Shown here: piece by piece, positions 16,885 through 24,478 of the stretch
How the letters are laid out: every line of letters begins with the position of its first letter
How positions within the stretch are numbered: the stretch's first letter is position 1
Source: JAPLJU01 sp964547985
GTDB taxonomy: Bacteria; Desulfobacterota; Syntrophia; Syntrophales; UBA2192
Reading direction: 5' to 3'
Assembly (NCBI GenBank): GCA_964547985.1
Contig: CAZJPV010000001.1
Span: forward strand, 62,001 to 126,000
Length of the DNA stretch: 64,000 nucleotides
The notes under the pieces: model-generated
What the model saw: the letters and a program-made list of their open reading frames with translations, nothing else
Databases searched by the model: none
Told to the model about the DNA's origin: nothing
Position numbers and translations under genes: made by a program

Positions 16885-18144
16885 ATGAAAATAGGGGGGA
16901 CCCGGCGAGTCTTTTACGACGAGAAAGAGACGAGGTCGATCGCGAGGAGGAAACGTGACCAGAATACAAAACTGGCCCGGATGATCCGGAGGGCCTATGA
17001 AAAATCGAAGGGCTACCGTAAGATGCTCGATGATCACGGGATTGACCCATCAAAGATCCGGTCGGTAAAGGATCTGGAGAGGCTACCGGTCATTTCCCGA
17101 CCAAAACTCATCGAGATGGAAATGGGAGATCCCCCTTACGGAGGATTCGAAAACCCGACAGCGGCCGTCGATCGGGTTTTTATCTCGCCCGGTCCCGTCT
17201 ACGAGCCCCACCTCCCGGAAGACGACCCCCTGTGGGCACGGGCTTACTGGGCCGCGGGCTTCAGGCCGGGTGACATCGTCCTCAACGCCTTTTCTTACCA
17301 CCTCGTCGCTGCGGGTCTCACCTTCCACGGCGGACTTCGCCGGGTCGGCGCCACCGTCATTCCCTCCGGAACGACAAGCAGTGACATTCAGGTTCAGCTC
17401 CTGCGCGATCTCAGGATCACAGGCTTTACGGGGACACCCAGTTTTCTTGCGGCCCTCATCAAACGCGCCGAGGAACTCGGTTTTGATTTCCGGAAAGACT
17501 TCACGCTCCGGCGTTCGAGCTTCGCAGCCGAGCCGTTGGAAGCCTCGCTCCGCAGACGTTTCGAACAGGACTACAGCATCGACACCTATCAAATGTATGG
17601 CGCCACAGAGGTGGGCGATGTGGCTTACGAGTGTCCGGAAAAAAAGGGGTGGCACATTTGTGAAGAGGTCATCGTCGAGATCGTCGATCCGGAGACGGGA
17701 AAAGCCGTTTCGAACAATGAGCTGGGAGAGGTTGTTGTCACGAGACCGAACGACATATTCTATCTCTTCCGTTTTGCCACCGGTGACCTCTCATCCATCA
17801 TCGAAGAACCCTGTCCCTGCGGAAGGACCTCCCATCGGCTGAACGGCATCACCGGCAGGGTAGGGGACGCCGTCAAGGTCCGGGGGATGTTCGTCACGCC
17901 AAGCCAGCTCAAGAAAATCGGGGAGCTACTGCCGGGGATTAAATTCCAGTTAGGGGTTGATCGTAGGGCGCACAGGGACATCCTGAAGGTTCATCTGGAA
18001 AGAACGGGAGACGAGGCGGCACTGCGGTCACGGTTCGAAAAGGCCTTCCGGAATCTTTGCACTGTGAGCATTGATGAATGTGAATGGGTCGAAACCGGGA
18101 CGCTGGATGGCGATCTCATAAAGGATCGCCGTCACTGGAAATAG
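16885..18144 (+). CDS. PaaK-like (phenylacetate-CoA ligase family) protein lacking the canonical P-loop
   Basis: Related to aryl-CoA ligases that form acyl-AMP and CoA thioesters. The ATG at 16885 is preceded by GGGAGG, while a GTG at 16867 would add six residues; the protein has 419 residues, as in PaaK (about 430). The usual SSGTTG nucleotide loop is replaced at residues 101-108 by SPGPVYEP. Other PaaK landmarks remain: GFTGTPSFLAAL, MYGATEVG, FRFATGDLSSII, CPCGRTSHRLNGITGRVGDAVKVRGMFVTPSQL, and the C-terminal AMP-binding_C_2 domain. The sequence belongs to a subgroup I recall sharing this altered loop. It ends the transporter cluster, so it may act on the imported substrate, but catalysis should not be assumed. 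Confidence 0.8.
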   Translation: MKIGGTRRVFYDEKETRSIARRKRDQNTKLARMIRRAYEKSKGYRKMLDDHGIDPSKIRSVKDLERLPVISRPKLIEMEMGDPPYGGFENPTAAVDRVFISPGPVYEPHLPEDDPLWARAYWAAGFRPGDIVLNAFSYHLVAAGLTFHGGLRRVGATVIPSGTTSSDIQVQLLRDLRITGFTGTPSFLAALIKRAEELGFDFRKDFTLRRSSFAAEPLEASLRRRFEQDYSIDTYQMYGATEVGDVAYECPEKKGWHICEEVIVEIVDPETGKAVSNNELGEVVVTRPNDIFYLFRFATGDLSSIIEEPCPCGRTSHRLNGITGRVGDAVKVRGMFVTPSQLKKIGELLPGIKFQLGVDRRAHRDILKVHLERTGDEAALRSRFEKAFRNLCTVSIDECEWVETGTLDGDLIKDRRHWK

Positions 18145-18186
18145 CCTGATGGGACCAATGCCAAATAAGCTATTTATTACGATAAC

Positions 18187-18651
18187 TTATTTTATAATAT
18201 CAAGAATTTCCTTTATGTCAGGAACCTGCTTGATTGGATAAACCTTCACGAAGAGGATTTTTCCCTTTTCATCCATGGCGATATTGCAGCGTTCCGAAAA
18301 CCCGTTCTGCTCGCGGAAGACACCAAAGGATTTTGCCACTTCCCCGTGGGGCCAGAAATCGGCAAGGAGTCTTGTTTTTTTGATGCCGAGGCTTTCCGCC
18401 CAGGCCTTCTTGCAGGGGACACTGTCGATGCTCATCCCCACCGCCATGGCGTTTGATTTTTCAAATCGGTCAATGTTCTTCTCGAGTTCCTGCATCTGTG
18501 TCGCGCAGATCGACGTCCAGGCCAGGGGGTGGAAGGATAAAAGAATCTTCTTCCCCGCGAATTCGGAAAGGCGAAAAGACTGACCCATCTGATCACTCAG
18601 GATAAAATCCTTTGCTTTCTCTCCAATCGCTACTACCTTTTGTTCCGCCAT
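18187..18651 (-). CDS. Peroxiredoxin (AhpC/TSA family)
   Basis: Thiol peroxidase that reduces hydrogen peroxide and organic peroxides in the cytoplasm. 154 residues from the second of two adjacent ATG codons, because AAAGGAGG then has a six-base spacing. The peroxidatic site is PLAWTSIC with Cys49, matching PxxxT/SxxC. A second Cys at 80 (DSVPCKKAW) could be the resolving residue, as in AhpE/BCP-like types. The conserved Arg of the active site may lie in DFWPHGEVAKSFGVFREQNG. It is 59 bases downstream of a ferritin-like gene on the same strand, suggesting joint expression against oxidative stress. Confidence 0.88.
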   Translation of the reverse strand: MAEQKVVAIGEKAKDFILSDQMGQSFRLSEFAGKKILLSFHPLAWTSICATQMQELEKNIDRFEKSNAMAVGMSIDSVPCKKAWAESLGIKKTRLLADFWPHGEVAKSFGVFREQNGFSERCNIAMDEKGKILFVKVYPIKQVPDIKEILDIIK

Positions 18652-18710
18652 CATCTCCCTCCTTTCTTTACACGGGCAGGTTCCAGCGGGAAACCCTCTC
18701 ACCCCGACGT

Positions 18711-19235
18711 TTACCCGCCGTCCACCATCAGGCGCTCCCTCCTCCGGTACCAGGAATCCGGACTTACATAAAACTCCTCCGTGTCCTTGAGAGAAAGATA
18801 ATGTTCCCGCTCGATCTTTGACAGGAGGTCAAAAAAGGACTTTTCACTCGTTTCCGTGGACGCATCGCGAAGCTTCGCGTAGTACTTCTCTCCCTTGGCT
18901 TCAAAATCCAGTGCAACGCGGATGGCCTTGAGATCATCATCCTCACCCGGCGGAGCCTTATCCACTTTTTTGACGACGTCTTTCAACACATCCCTGACCA
19001 CGGTCCCTTTGACCGTCAGAGGAAGAGATGCCGGCCACTTGCCCTGTTTCTGCCAGGCCTTGTGCAATGCCTTCAGCCGTTCGTAGTGTTCGAGTTCATC
19101 GTCGGCAATTTGTTTGAACATGGCCTTGCCGAGGGGATTCTTCGTTCGCTTGGCATTTTTCATGTAGAATTCCCGTTCGGTCATTTCATTTTTCAGGGCA
19201 ATTTCAATGGCACTTAACCGTTCTTCCTTCTTCAT
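18711..19235 (-). CDS. Ferritin-like/rubrerythrin-type diiron protein
   Basis: Four-helix protein expected to bind a diiron centre and to act on peroxide or iron. In its 174 residues two helix pairs carry the ligand pattern: E11 with the NEMTEREFY stretch and DELEHYE (ExxH) in the first half, then DFEAKGEKYY and KIEREHY in the second half. No C-terminal rubredoxin domain (CxxC) is present, so it is not a full rubrerythrin. A strong Shine-Dalgarno (GGAAGGAG) and an extended -10 promoter (19300-19328) lie upstream. The peroxiredoxin gene follows on the same strand. Confidence 0.82.
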   Translation of the reverse strand: MKKEERLSAIEIALKNEMTEREFYMKNAKRTKNPLGKAMFKQIADDELEHYERLKALHKAWQKQGKWPASLPLTVKGTVVRDVLKDVVKKVDKAPPGEDDDLKAIRVALDFEAKGEKYYAKLRDASTETSEKSFFDLLSKIEREHYLSLKDTEEFYVSPDSWYRRRERLMVDGG

Positions 19236-19299
19236 CTGTCTTCTCCTTCCCGACGTTGTTGTATGAGAGTTTTTCTTCTCATGAAGGACTTATTTTTTT

Positions 19300-19328
19300 A
19301 TTATACCAGAACCGCAGGCCGTTCAAAA
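19300..19328 (-). promoter_or_regulatory. Extended -10 promoter for the ferritin-like/peroxiredoxin pair
   Basis: On the minus strand TGGTATAAT gives a perfect -10 (19305-19300) with an extended TG, and a weak -35 TTTTGA (19328-19323) at 17 bases. The leader of about 60 bases contains a small hairpin, ATGAGA/TCTCAT. Confidence 0.6.
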
Positions 19329-19560
19329 AGCGATTTGTGCGTTACCGCTGACGGGATTATTCCGCCGGGATTTGGAGGTGAAATGGACCTCTCAAAACCG
19401 AACTTCCTTATTCCTTCCGGTTTCTTATAGACCGTCTTATGGTCATGGAGGCGCGTCGCGACTTTTAAAGCCGGCCTGAAATCCCCCTTGTCAAATGACC
19501 CCCTGTCGTGTATGAATGCCCGTAAAAATGGCAAAACTGCGAGTTCCAAACACCCTCGCC

Positions 19561-20568
19561 ATGACCAGGAAAATGATTTACGCAACCGCTTTCGTCATCC
19601 TTGGTGTGCTGGTTGTTCTACTCTACCCCATCCTGAAGATCAAGATGAGTTCCTCCGTCCATCCGCCACGCGAGGATGCCTTCACCGACGTCGAAGTCAA
19701 AAGGCTCTACGAACATGTGCAAAACTTGAGTGTCCGGATCGGGTCCAGAAACTTTTACGAGTATGACAGGCTGGCCCAGGCAGAAGATTACATCAAAGAG
19801 GTCCTGGAAAATATGGGGTTCGCATACAGCCTGCAGAGTTATGAATACAAGGGGAAAATCTTCAAAAATATCATTGTGACGCTTTCAGGCCAAGGCCATG
19901 ACGATGGCTCGGTCATTATCGGCGCGCACTACGACACGGTGTTCGGTACGCCCGGTGCCGACGACAACGCAAGCGCCGTGGCCGTTCTTCTCGAGATCTG
20001 TCGCCTCCTGCAGGATCACAAACCAATGAGGACGCTCCGGTTCGTTTTCTTCACGCTGGAGGAGCCGCCACTCTTTCGATCGAGGCATCAGGGAAGCTAC
20101 ATCTACGCCAGGCATTTGAAGGAAAAGAAAGAGGCGGTCCACGCCATGCTGTGCCTCGAGATGCTCGGGTATTTCAACAACAAGGATGGCGGTCAGGCCT
20201 ATCCCGTGCCGGGCATGAACCTCCTATACCCCTCAACACCCGACTTCGTCAGCATCGTGGGGAATCTGCAATCGAGGGCGCTGGTTGAAAAAGTCAGGGA
20301 TTCGATTAAAAGAGGATCGACGATTCACGTGGAGGGGATCGCAACACTCCCCTATGTGCCCGGTGTGGATTTCTCGGACCACCGGTCCTTCTGGAAGATG
20401 GGCTATCCAGCCGTCATGATTACCGATACGGCCTTTTACCGGAACCCGAACTACCACACGGAAAATGACACCATCGACACCCTCAATTTCGTGAAGATGG
20501 CCAGCTTGCTCAAGGGGCTGGTTCAGGTATCCGTGGATCTTGCGGGTACCGAGCCTGCCGAGCCGTAA
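19561..20568 (+). CDS. M28 family zinc peptidase, membrane-anchored
   Basis: Predicted aminopeptidase facing the periplasm. From the ATG at 19561 the protein has 335 residues with one N-terminal transmembrane segment (IYATAFVILGVLVVLLYPIL). Zinc ligands are in order: His in GAHYDT, Asp in GADDNAS, catalytic Glu in FTLEEPP, a Glu or Asp in LEMLGYF, and the final His in NPNYHTEND. ATG codons at 19516 and 19528 are possible starts. However, a candidate promoter (TTGTCA 19488-19493, 17 bases, TATGAA 19511-19516) would place the transcript start after the first of them. It runs tail to tail with a ferritin-like gene two bases away. Substrate unknown. Confidence 0.82.
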   Translation: MTRKMIYATAFVILGVLVVLLYPILKIKMSSSVHPPREDAFTDVEVKRLYEHVQNLSVRIGSRNFYEYDRLAQAEDYIKEVLENMGFAYSLQSYEYKGKIFKNIIVTLSGQGHDDGSVIIGAHYDTVFGTPGADDNASAVAVLLEICRLLQDHKPMRTLRFVFFTLEEPPLFRSRHQGSYIYARHLKEKKEAVHAMLCLEMLGYFNNKDGGQAYPVPGMNLLYPSTPDFVSIVGNLQSRALVEKVRDSIKRGSTIHVEGIATLPYVPGVDFSDHRSFWKMGYPAVMITDTAFYRNPNYHTENDTIDTLNFVKMASLLKGLVQVSVDLAGTEPAEP

Positions 20569-20570
20569 GA

Positions 20571-21038
20571 TCAGCCGCCCGCCAGCTGGGGGAAGGCGGT
20601 ATTGACATAGAGATACTCAACCTTTTCCTTGTGCTTGAGTTCTTCGTTCGCCATTCTGAGCAGCAGCTCTTTGACCTCGCCGGCGGGATGTAAGTTTGCG
20701 AGACCCTTGTAAAAGTCATGGGAGTGCTGTTCGCGGAAGGCGGCCACCAGGTAGATATCCTTCGTTTTCATGTCTTTTTTCGGATCGGGGGCTTCCAGGT
20801 GCTGGACGACCTTATAGTCCAAGGGCTCGCTCATGGCCAATCCCCCTGTATAACACCCGCCCTGGCGGAAATTTTCGAGGAATTCCTTGTGTTTTTTCTC
20901 TTCCCGGGCGAGGAAGCGTAAGGTGTCTTTCGCCTCCTTGTCCTCGACGATACCGGCGAGATCCATGTAAAAAGCGAAGGCTTCTTCCTCTTGCTTGATC
21001 GCAACCTCTACAGCCTCGACAAGTTTTTCACATCCCAT
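20571..21038 (-). CDS. Second ferritin-like (rubrerythrin-type) protein
   Basis: A diiron-type four-helix protein of 155 residues, only distantly similar to the one at 18711. Ligand-like motifs are IKQEEEAFAFY and REEKKHKEF in the first half, then AFREQHSHDFY and NEELKHKEKVEYLY in the second. No rubredoxin domain is seen. The start at 21038 is chosen because GGGGAGG lies seven bases before; the frame extends 18 codons further upstream. The opening MGCEKLVEAVEVAIKQEE is usual for anaerobe ferritin-like proteins. Likely role: iron or peroxide handling, by family. Confidence 0.82.
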   Translation of the reverse strand: MGCEKLVEAVEVAIKQEEEAFAFYMDLAGIVEDKEAKDTLRFLAREEKKHKEFLENFRQGGCYTGGLAMSEPLDYKVVQHLEAPDPKKDMKTKDIYLVAAFREQHSHDFYKGLANLHPAGEVKELLLRMANEELKHKEKVEYLYVNTAFPQLAGG

Positions 21039-21070
21039 ACCATCGCCTCCCCAACGGGTCATTTTCGCAT

Positions 21071-21099
21071 AAATTAATCCGCTTCCCTTCAAAGGTCAA
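21071..21099 (-). promoter_or_regulatory. Candidate promoter for the second ferritin-like gene
   Basis: TTGACC (21099-21094), a 17-base spacer and TAATTT (21076-21071) on the minus strand, about 30 bases before the chosen ATG. The -10 is weak. Confidence 0.4.
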
Positions 21100-21164
21100 C
21101 CTAAAAAAGGTAAAAAAAAGAAGTCTGGACGGACAAGGAAGGCCATCATCGGGGGGAGGGGACA

Positions 21165-22892
21165 TCAGGTGATCGCGGTTGTCGCCATGTCCTTCATCTT
21201 GAGTTGGATGGACGAGGCCCCGTTCCAATAATTGATCTGGGGTGTGAAAGCAATGTCCATCGAAGCGCCGCTCAGCGCCTCGATGATGTGACCCTTGTTG
21301 AACCAGATGGAATTGCAGGACACACCATTTCCGAACACCCTCATCCGGAGGTGCTTGTTGCCCACGATGGAGGGGGAGGAGATTTGCACATTCCGGACAC
21401 AGATGACCGGTTCGGGATTCATGTGTCCGAAGGGGGCCAATCCCTCCAGCTGGGAAAGAAAACTATGATTGACCTCACTTAAAGAACAGAGGGCGTCGAT
21501 CACGGTCTGCGGTGTAAGACCGACAACGGGCACCTCTTTCCTGGTGATCTCATTGAGAAGAGCCGTAAATGGTTCGATATTCTCTTCGCGAATCGATATT
21601 CCGGCTGCGTAACGGTGACCTCCAAAGGACAGAAGCAGGGATTCACACTGTTTCAGCCCCCGGTACAGGTTGAACTCGGCGATGCTTCTTCCTGATCCCT
21701 TGCCGATGCCGTTCCTGAGGCTGATGAGGATCGTCGGCCTGTAAAAACGATCCACGACACGGGAGGCCACGATGCCAATCACGCCCGGATGCCAGTCGGG
21801 GGAGGACAGGACCAGGGCACCCCTGTCTTGAAGGTCTCGGACCGAGTCGATCCGATCGAAAATATCGTCGAAGATGATCTTTTCCAGCCTTTGACGTTCG
21901 CGGTTATGCGATTCAAGCCGGGCAGCGATTTCAGAGGCCTCGGCGGCGTCCTGGCTCAGAAGTAGCCTCACGGCGTCTTCGGGCGACCCGATACGGCCGG
22001 CAGCATTGATACGGGGGATGAGCGAGAAAGAAGCCACACCGGCATCGATCACACTGCTCCCAAGTCCGGCCAACTCCCTCAAGGCTTTGATGCCCACCCT
22101 CTGATTCTCATTGATCAGGTCAAGCCCGATTTTGGTCAATATTCTGTTTTCATCGATGAGGGGCACAATGTCACCGATGGTTCCCAGCGCCACGAGGTCA
22201 AGATATTCCCTGAGGTTGGGATAGGGCCGGTGGCTCCAGAACCCTCCCTGACGGAGACTTCCCCTGAGGGCGATCAAGAAGTTGAAGACGATGCCCACGC
22301 CGGCGAGCTGCTTGAAAGGAAAGGGACAATCGTTCCGGTTGGGGTTCACCACCGCCACAGCATCAGGCATCTCGTCGGGTACCTCATGATGATCGAGGAT
22401 CACGCAATCGATGCCGAGCGATCGGGCATAGGTCACCTCGTCATAATCCGAGGTGCCGCAATCCACCGTAATGATCAGCGTGACACCCTCTCGATGCAGT
22501 TTATCGATGGCTTCCCGGTTGAGGCCATATCCCTCATCGACCCGATCGGGGATGTAGTGAAGGGTTTTATCGTGAATCTGACTCAGGAACCTGAAAAGGA
22601 TCGCCACGGAGGTGATCCCGTCGATATCATAGTCGCCGAAAACGGCCACTTTTTCTTCTCCGAGGATCGATCGGATAACCCGATCAACGCCTGTTTTCAT
22701 GTCCTTCATCAGGAAGGGATTGTGAAGGTCTTTGAGGGAAGGGTGGAGATAACGCCGGGCCTCATCCGAGTTTCGGATGTCACGGTTGATCAGGATCTGT
22801 GCGATAACGGGATGAATTCCGAGCTCCTCGACAAGACGGTCTCTGATTTCCTCCCTGGGCTCGTGTATCCGCCAGCGGGTTGTGGGTATCAT
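21165..22892 (-). CDS. recJ: Single-stranded-DNA-specific exonuclease RecJ
   Basis: 5'-3' exonuclease for single-stranded DNA, acting in recombination and mismatch repair. The 575 residues are full length. DHH-family motifs: VAVFGDYDIDGITS (about 82-95), TVDCGTSD, ILDHHEVPD (about 165-173), and the DHHA1 segment with FGGHRYAAGISI. The C-terminal OB-fold region (LRMRVFGNGVSCNSIWFNKG) is present. The 166 bases upstream (22893-23058) hold no gene and no clear promoter for recJ that I can identify. Confidence 0.93.
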   Translation of the reverse strand: MIPTTRWRIHEPREEIRDRLVEELGIHPVIAQILINRDIRNSDEARRYLHPSLKDLHNPFLMKDMKTGVDRVIRSILGEEKVAVFGDYDIDGITSVAILFRFLSQIHDKTLHYIPDRVDEGYGLNREAIDKLHREGVTLIITVDCGTSDYDEVTYARSLGIDCVILDHHEVPDEMPDAVAVVNPNRNDCPFPFKQLAGVGIVFNFLIALRGSLRQGGFWSHRPYPNLREYLDLVALGTIGDIVPLIDENRILTKIGLDLINENQRVGIKALRELAGLGSSVIDAGVASFSLIPRINAAGRIGSPEDAVRLLLSQDAAEASEIAARLESHNRERQRLEKIIFDDIFDRIDSVRDLQDRGALVLSSPDWHPGVIGIVASRVVDRFYRPTILISLRNGIGKGSGRSIAEFNLYRGLKQCESLLLSFGGHRYAAGISIREENIEPFTALLNEITRKEVPVVGLTPQTVIDALCSLSEVNHSFLSQLEGLAPFGHMNPEPVICVRNVQISSPSIVGNKHLRMRVFGNGVSCNSIWFNKGHIIEALSGASMDIAFTPQINYWNGASSIQLKMKDMATTAIT

Positions 22893-23067
22893 GGAAGACT
22901 TCCGGATCTTCAGTTCGTTCGCGTGCGAAAGAATGCATCTTGCAGGTCATTGCGAAACCGAGCGTCATTCTATCAGCCAAGAACATCCTGTCAAGAGGAT
23001 TTCCTTTCTCCTTGATCTTTCCCCCCCTCGATGTTAGTCAGAAACCGGTCCTGGAAGGATGCGTGTC

Positions 23068-23385
23068 ATGCATAGAGTTGTGATGAAATACCTATGTGTG
23101 AAACCGGAAGAAATCGCCTACTTCCAGTTTCTGCTCGAAGGCTACGAAGGCATCGGCACCCTCACGACCCTGGAACCGGAAATAGGCATGGTCCGGTTCT
23201 CAATCCCCGACGGGTGTCTGGCCGATGCGGAGGAAGTCCTGCGCCTGGTCGGGCAGGAAATAGCCGTGAAAGAAGTACCACTCGATTTCGTCATCGCGCA
23301 GGGCAAGAGGCGCAGGGATGATCAATCTGAGACGGGATGGTTCACGAAATATTTCAGGGGGCACGGCGGCACTCCGAGAAAATGA
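23068..23385 (+). CDS. DUF4911 domain protein
   Basis: A small cytoplasmic protein of unknown function. About 105 residues: KYLCVKPEEIAYFQFLLEGYEGIGTLTTLEP fits the DUF4911 domain, followed by a strand-helix segment (FSIPDGCLADAEEVLRLVGQEI) and a basic C-terminal tail (QGKRRRDD). The start at 23068 is favoured by GGAAGG nine bases before; ATG at 23083 and 23059 are alternatives. Fold and size recall ACT-like regulatory modules. The next gene on the same strand begins 49 bases on. Confidence 0.6.
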   Translation: MHRVVMKYLCVKPEEIAYFQFLLEGYEGIGTLTTLEPEIGMVRFSIPDGCLADAEEVLRLVGQEIAVKEVPLDFVIAQGKRRRDDQSETGWFTKYFRGHGGTPRK

Positions 23386-23434
23386 CGATCCGGCCGAACG
23401 GATCAATCGATGTCGGATTCGGTGAAAAGCGTTT

Positions 23435-24220
23435 ATGCTTCTCCACACCCACACGTGGATTCTCCGTGAATTCATGCGAGGATATGCCGGCGGCGACAGG
23501 GACCTCGACATGTTTATCTACAATGTCATCCCGGACATTCTTCCCATTCACGAGTCCATCACATCCCAGATGACCCACAGGATCTCGAGATTTCGGGTCA
23601 CACCCGCGGAGTTTAAGAAAGCCGTTTTCACGCAGTTTCACCTCATGGTCGATGACGTGGCTCACTATGGGAACATCACCGCAAATGGATCTGACGAGTT
23701 TCATTCCAATGCGGGGGGGTATGCCTATGAAAAGGGAAGGGTCCTCCTCCCGCGGATTATGGATTTTCATCGACAGATTGGAAAGACAATCAGCCTGGAT
23801 TCGGCCATCTATCGTTCCCACATGATCATCGAAATGGCCTTCGATCTTTTGCTGTTCGAGCGGGAGGGGAGCCTTTTAGGTCTCTTCACGGAAGCGCTCG
23901 ATGACAGCATGAGGCACAAGAGGGCTGAGATGATCTCGACCCTTCAATGGCTCCTGGATATCCCCGCGAAGCTTCTTGAGGCCGCCATGGCTGAGGGTTT
24001 CGCGGCCTACGGGGGGGACCGGATCTACCGGACCATGAGCCTGGAGGGACGCACCCGTCTCTACATCGAAAAATTCGAATACGACTTGGAAGACGGAAAA
24101 GTCCGGAGGGGGGTGGAGAATTTGGTCAGCCGGGGGATGGAACTTTCTGAGGATTATGAAACTTTTCTGGCTCACACGCTGAAGGTCATCAAGGATGCGG
24201 GCTTCCTGCCCGCACTATAG
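23435..24220 (+). CDS. Unrecognised helical protein with a possible metal-binding His/Asp pattern
   Basis: 261 residues without signal peptide or membrane segment; not recognised with confidence. Conserved-looking polar motifs are LLHTHTWILREF at the N-terminus, NVIPDILPIH (about 29-38), QFHLMVDDVAHYG (about 68-80) and YRSHMIIEMAFD (about 129-140). The combination of PDI, spaced His residues and an H-xxx-D/E element recalls zinc-dependent phospholipase C or AcpH/HD-like helical hydrolases. That is only a resemblance by eye. The last third is helical and charged. It overlaps the end of the convergent rpmB gene by six bases. No operon partner gives a functional hint beyond the DUF4911 gene before it. 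Confidence 0.6.
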   Translation: MLLHTHTWILREFMRGYAGGDRDLDMFIYNVIPDILPIHESITSQMTHRISRFRVTPAEFKKAVFTQFHLMVDDVAHYGNITANGSDEFHSNAGGYAYEKGRVLLPRIMDFHRQIGKTISLDSAIYRSHMIIEMAFDLLLFEREGSLLGLFTEALDDSMRHKRAEMISTLQWLLDIPAKLLEAAMAEGFAAYGGDRIYRTMSLEGRTRLYIEKFEYDLEDGKVRRGVENLVSRGMELSEDYETFLAHTLKVIKDAGFLPAL

Positions 24221-24412
24221 GGCCTTTTTCACAGCCCCCGATCGCAGGCACCGGGTGCAGACTTTTTTCCTCTTTACCGATCCCGTCTTTTCGTCGACGA
24301 CCTGTATTTTCTGAAGGTTCGGATACCAGATTCGCTTTGTCTTGTTGTTGGCGTGGCTTACATTATGACCCACAACGGGGCCCTTCCCACAGACATCACA
24401 GACTCGTGCCAT
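24215..24412 (-). CDS. rpmB: 50S ribosomal protein L28, zinc-ribbon form
   Basis: Structural protein of the large ribosomal subunit. 65 residues from the ATG at 24412 (a TTG two codons earlier is less likely; GAGGAG precedes the ATG). The C+ form is shown by two CxxC pairs, C5-C8 (VCDVCGKGP) and C52-C55 (VCTRCLRSG). The L28 signature SHANNKTKRIWYPNLQ is present. It is a stand-alone gene, not linked to rpmG. Its stop overlaps the stop of the convergent gene at 24215-24220. Confidence 0.95.
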   Translation of the reverse strand: MARVCDVCGKGPVVGHNVSHANNKTKRIWYPNLQKIQVVDEKTGSVKRKKVCTRCLRSGAVKKAL

Positions 24413-24442
24413 GGTCAACTCCTCGTGTAGATTAGAGGTGCT

Positions 24443-24471
24443 TATCTAAAGCATTCAGGGGAAATTTGCAA
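24443..24471 (-). promoter_or_regulatory. Candidate promoter for rpmB
   Basis: Minus strand TTGCAA (24471-24466), 17 bases, TAGATA (24448-24443), ending about 30 bases before the rpmB ATG. Both boxes are imperfect. Confidence 0.35.
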
Positions 24472-24478
24472 GTGTTTT

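Noticed and set aside
18163..18192. AT-rich hairpin AAATAAG/CTTATTT between the PaaK-like and peroxiredoxin genes
   Set aside because: Only seven A/T pairs with a 16-base loop, overlapping the peroxiredoxin stop; too weak to call a terminator.
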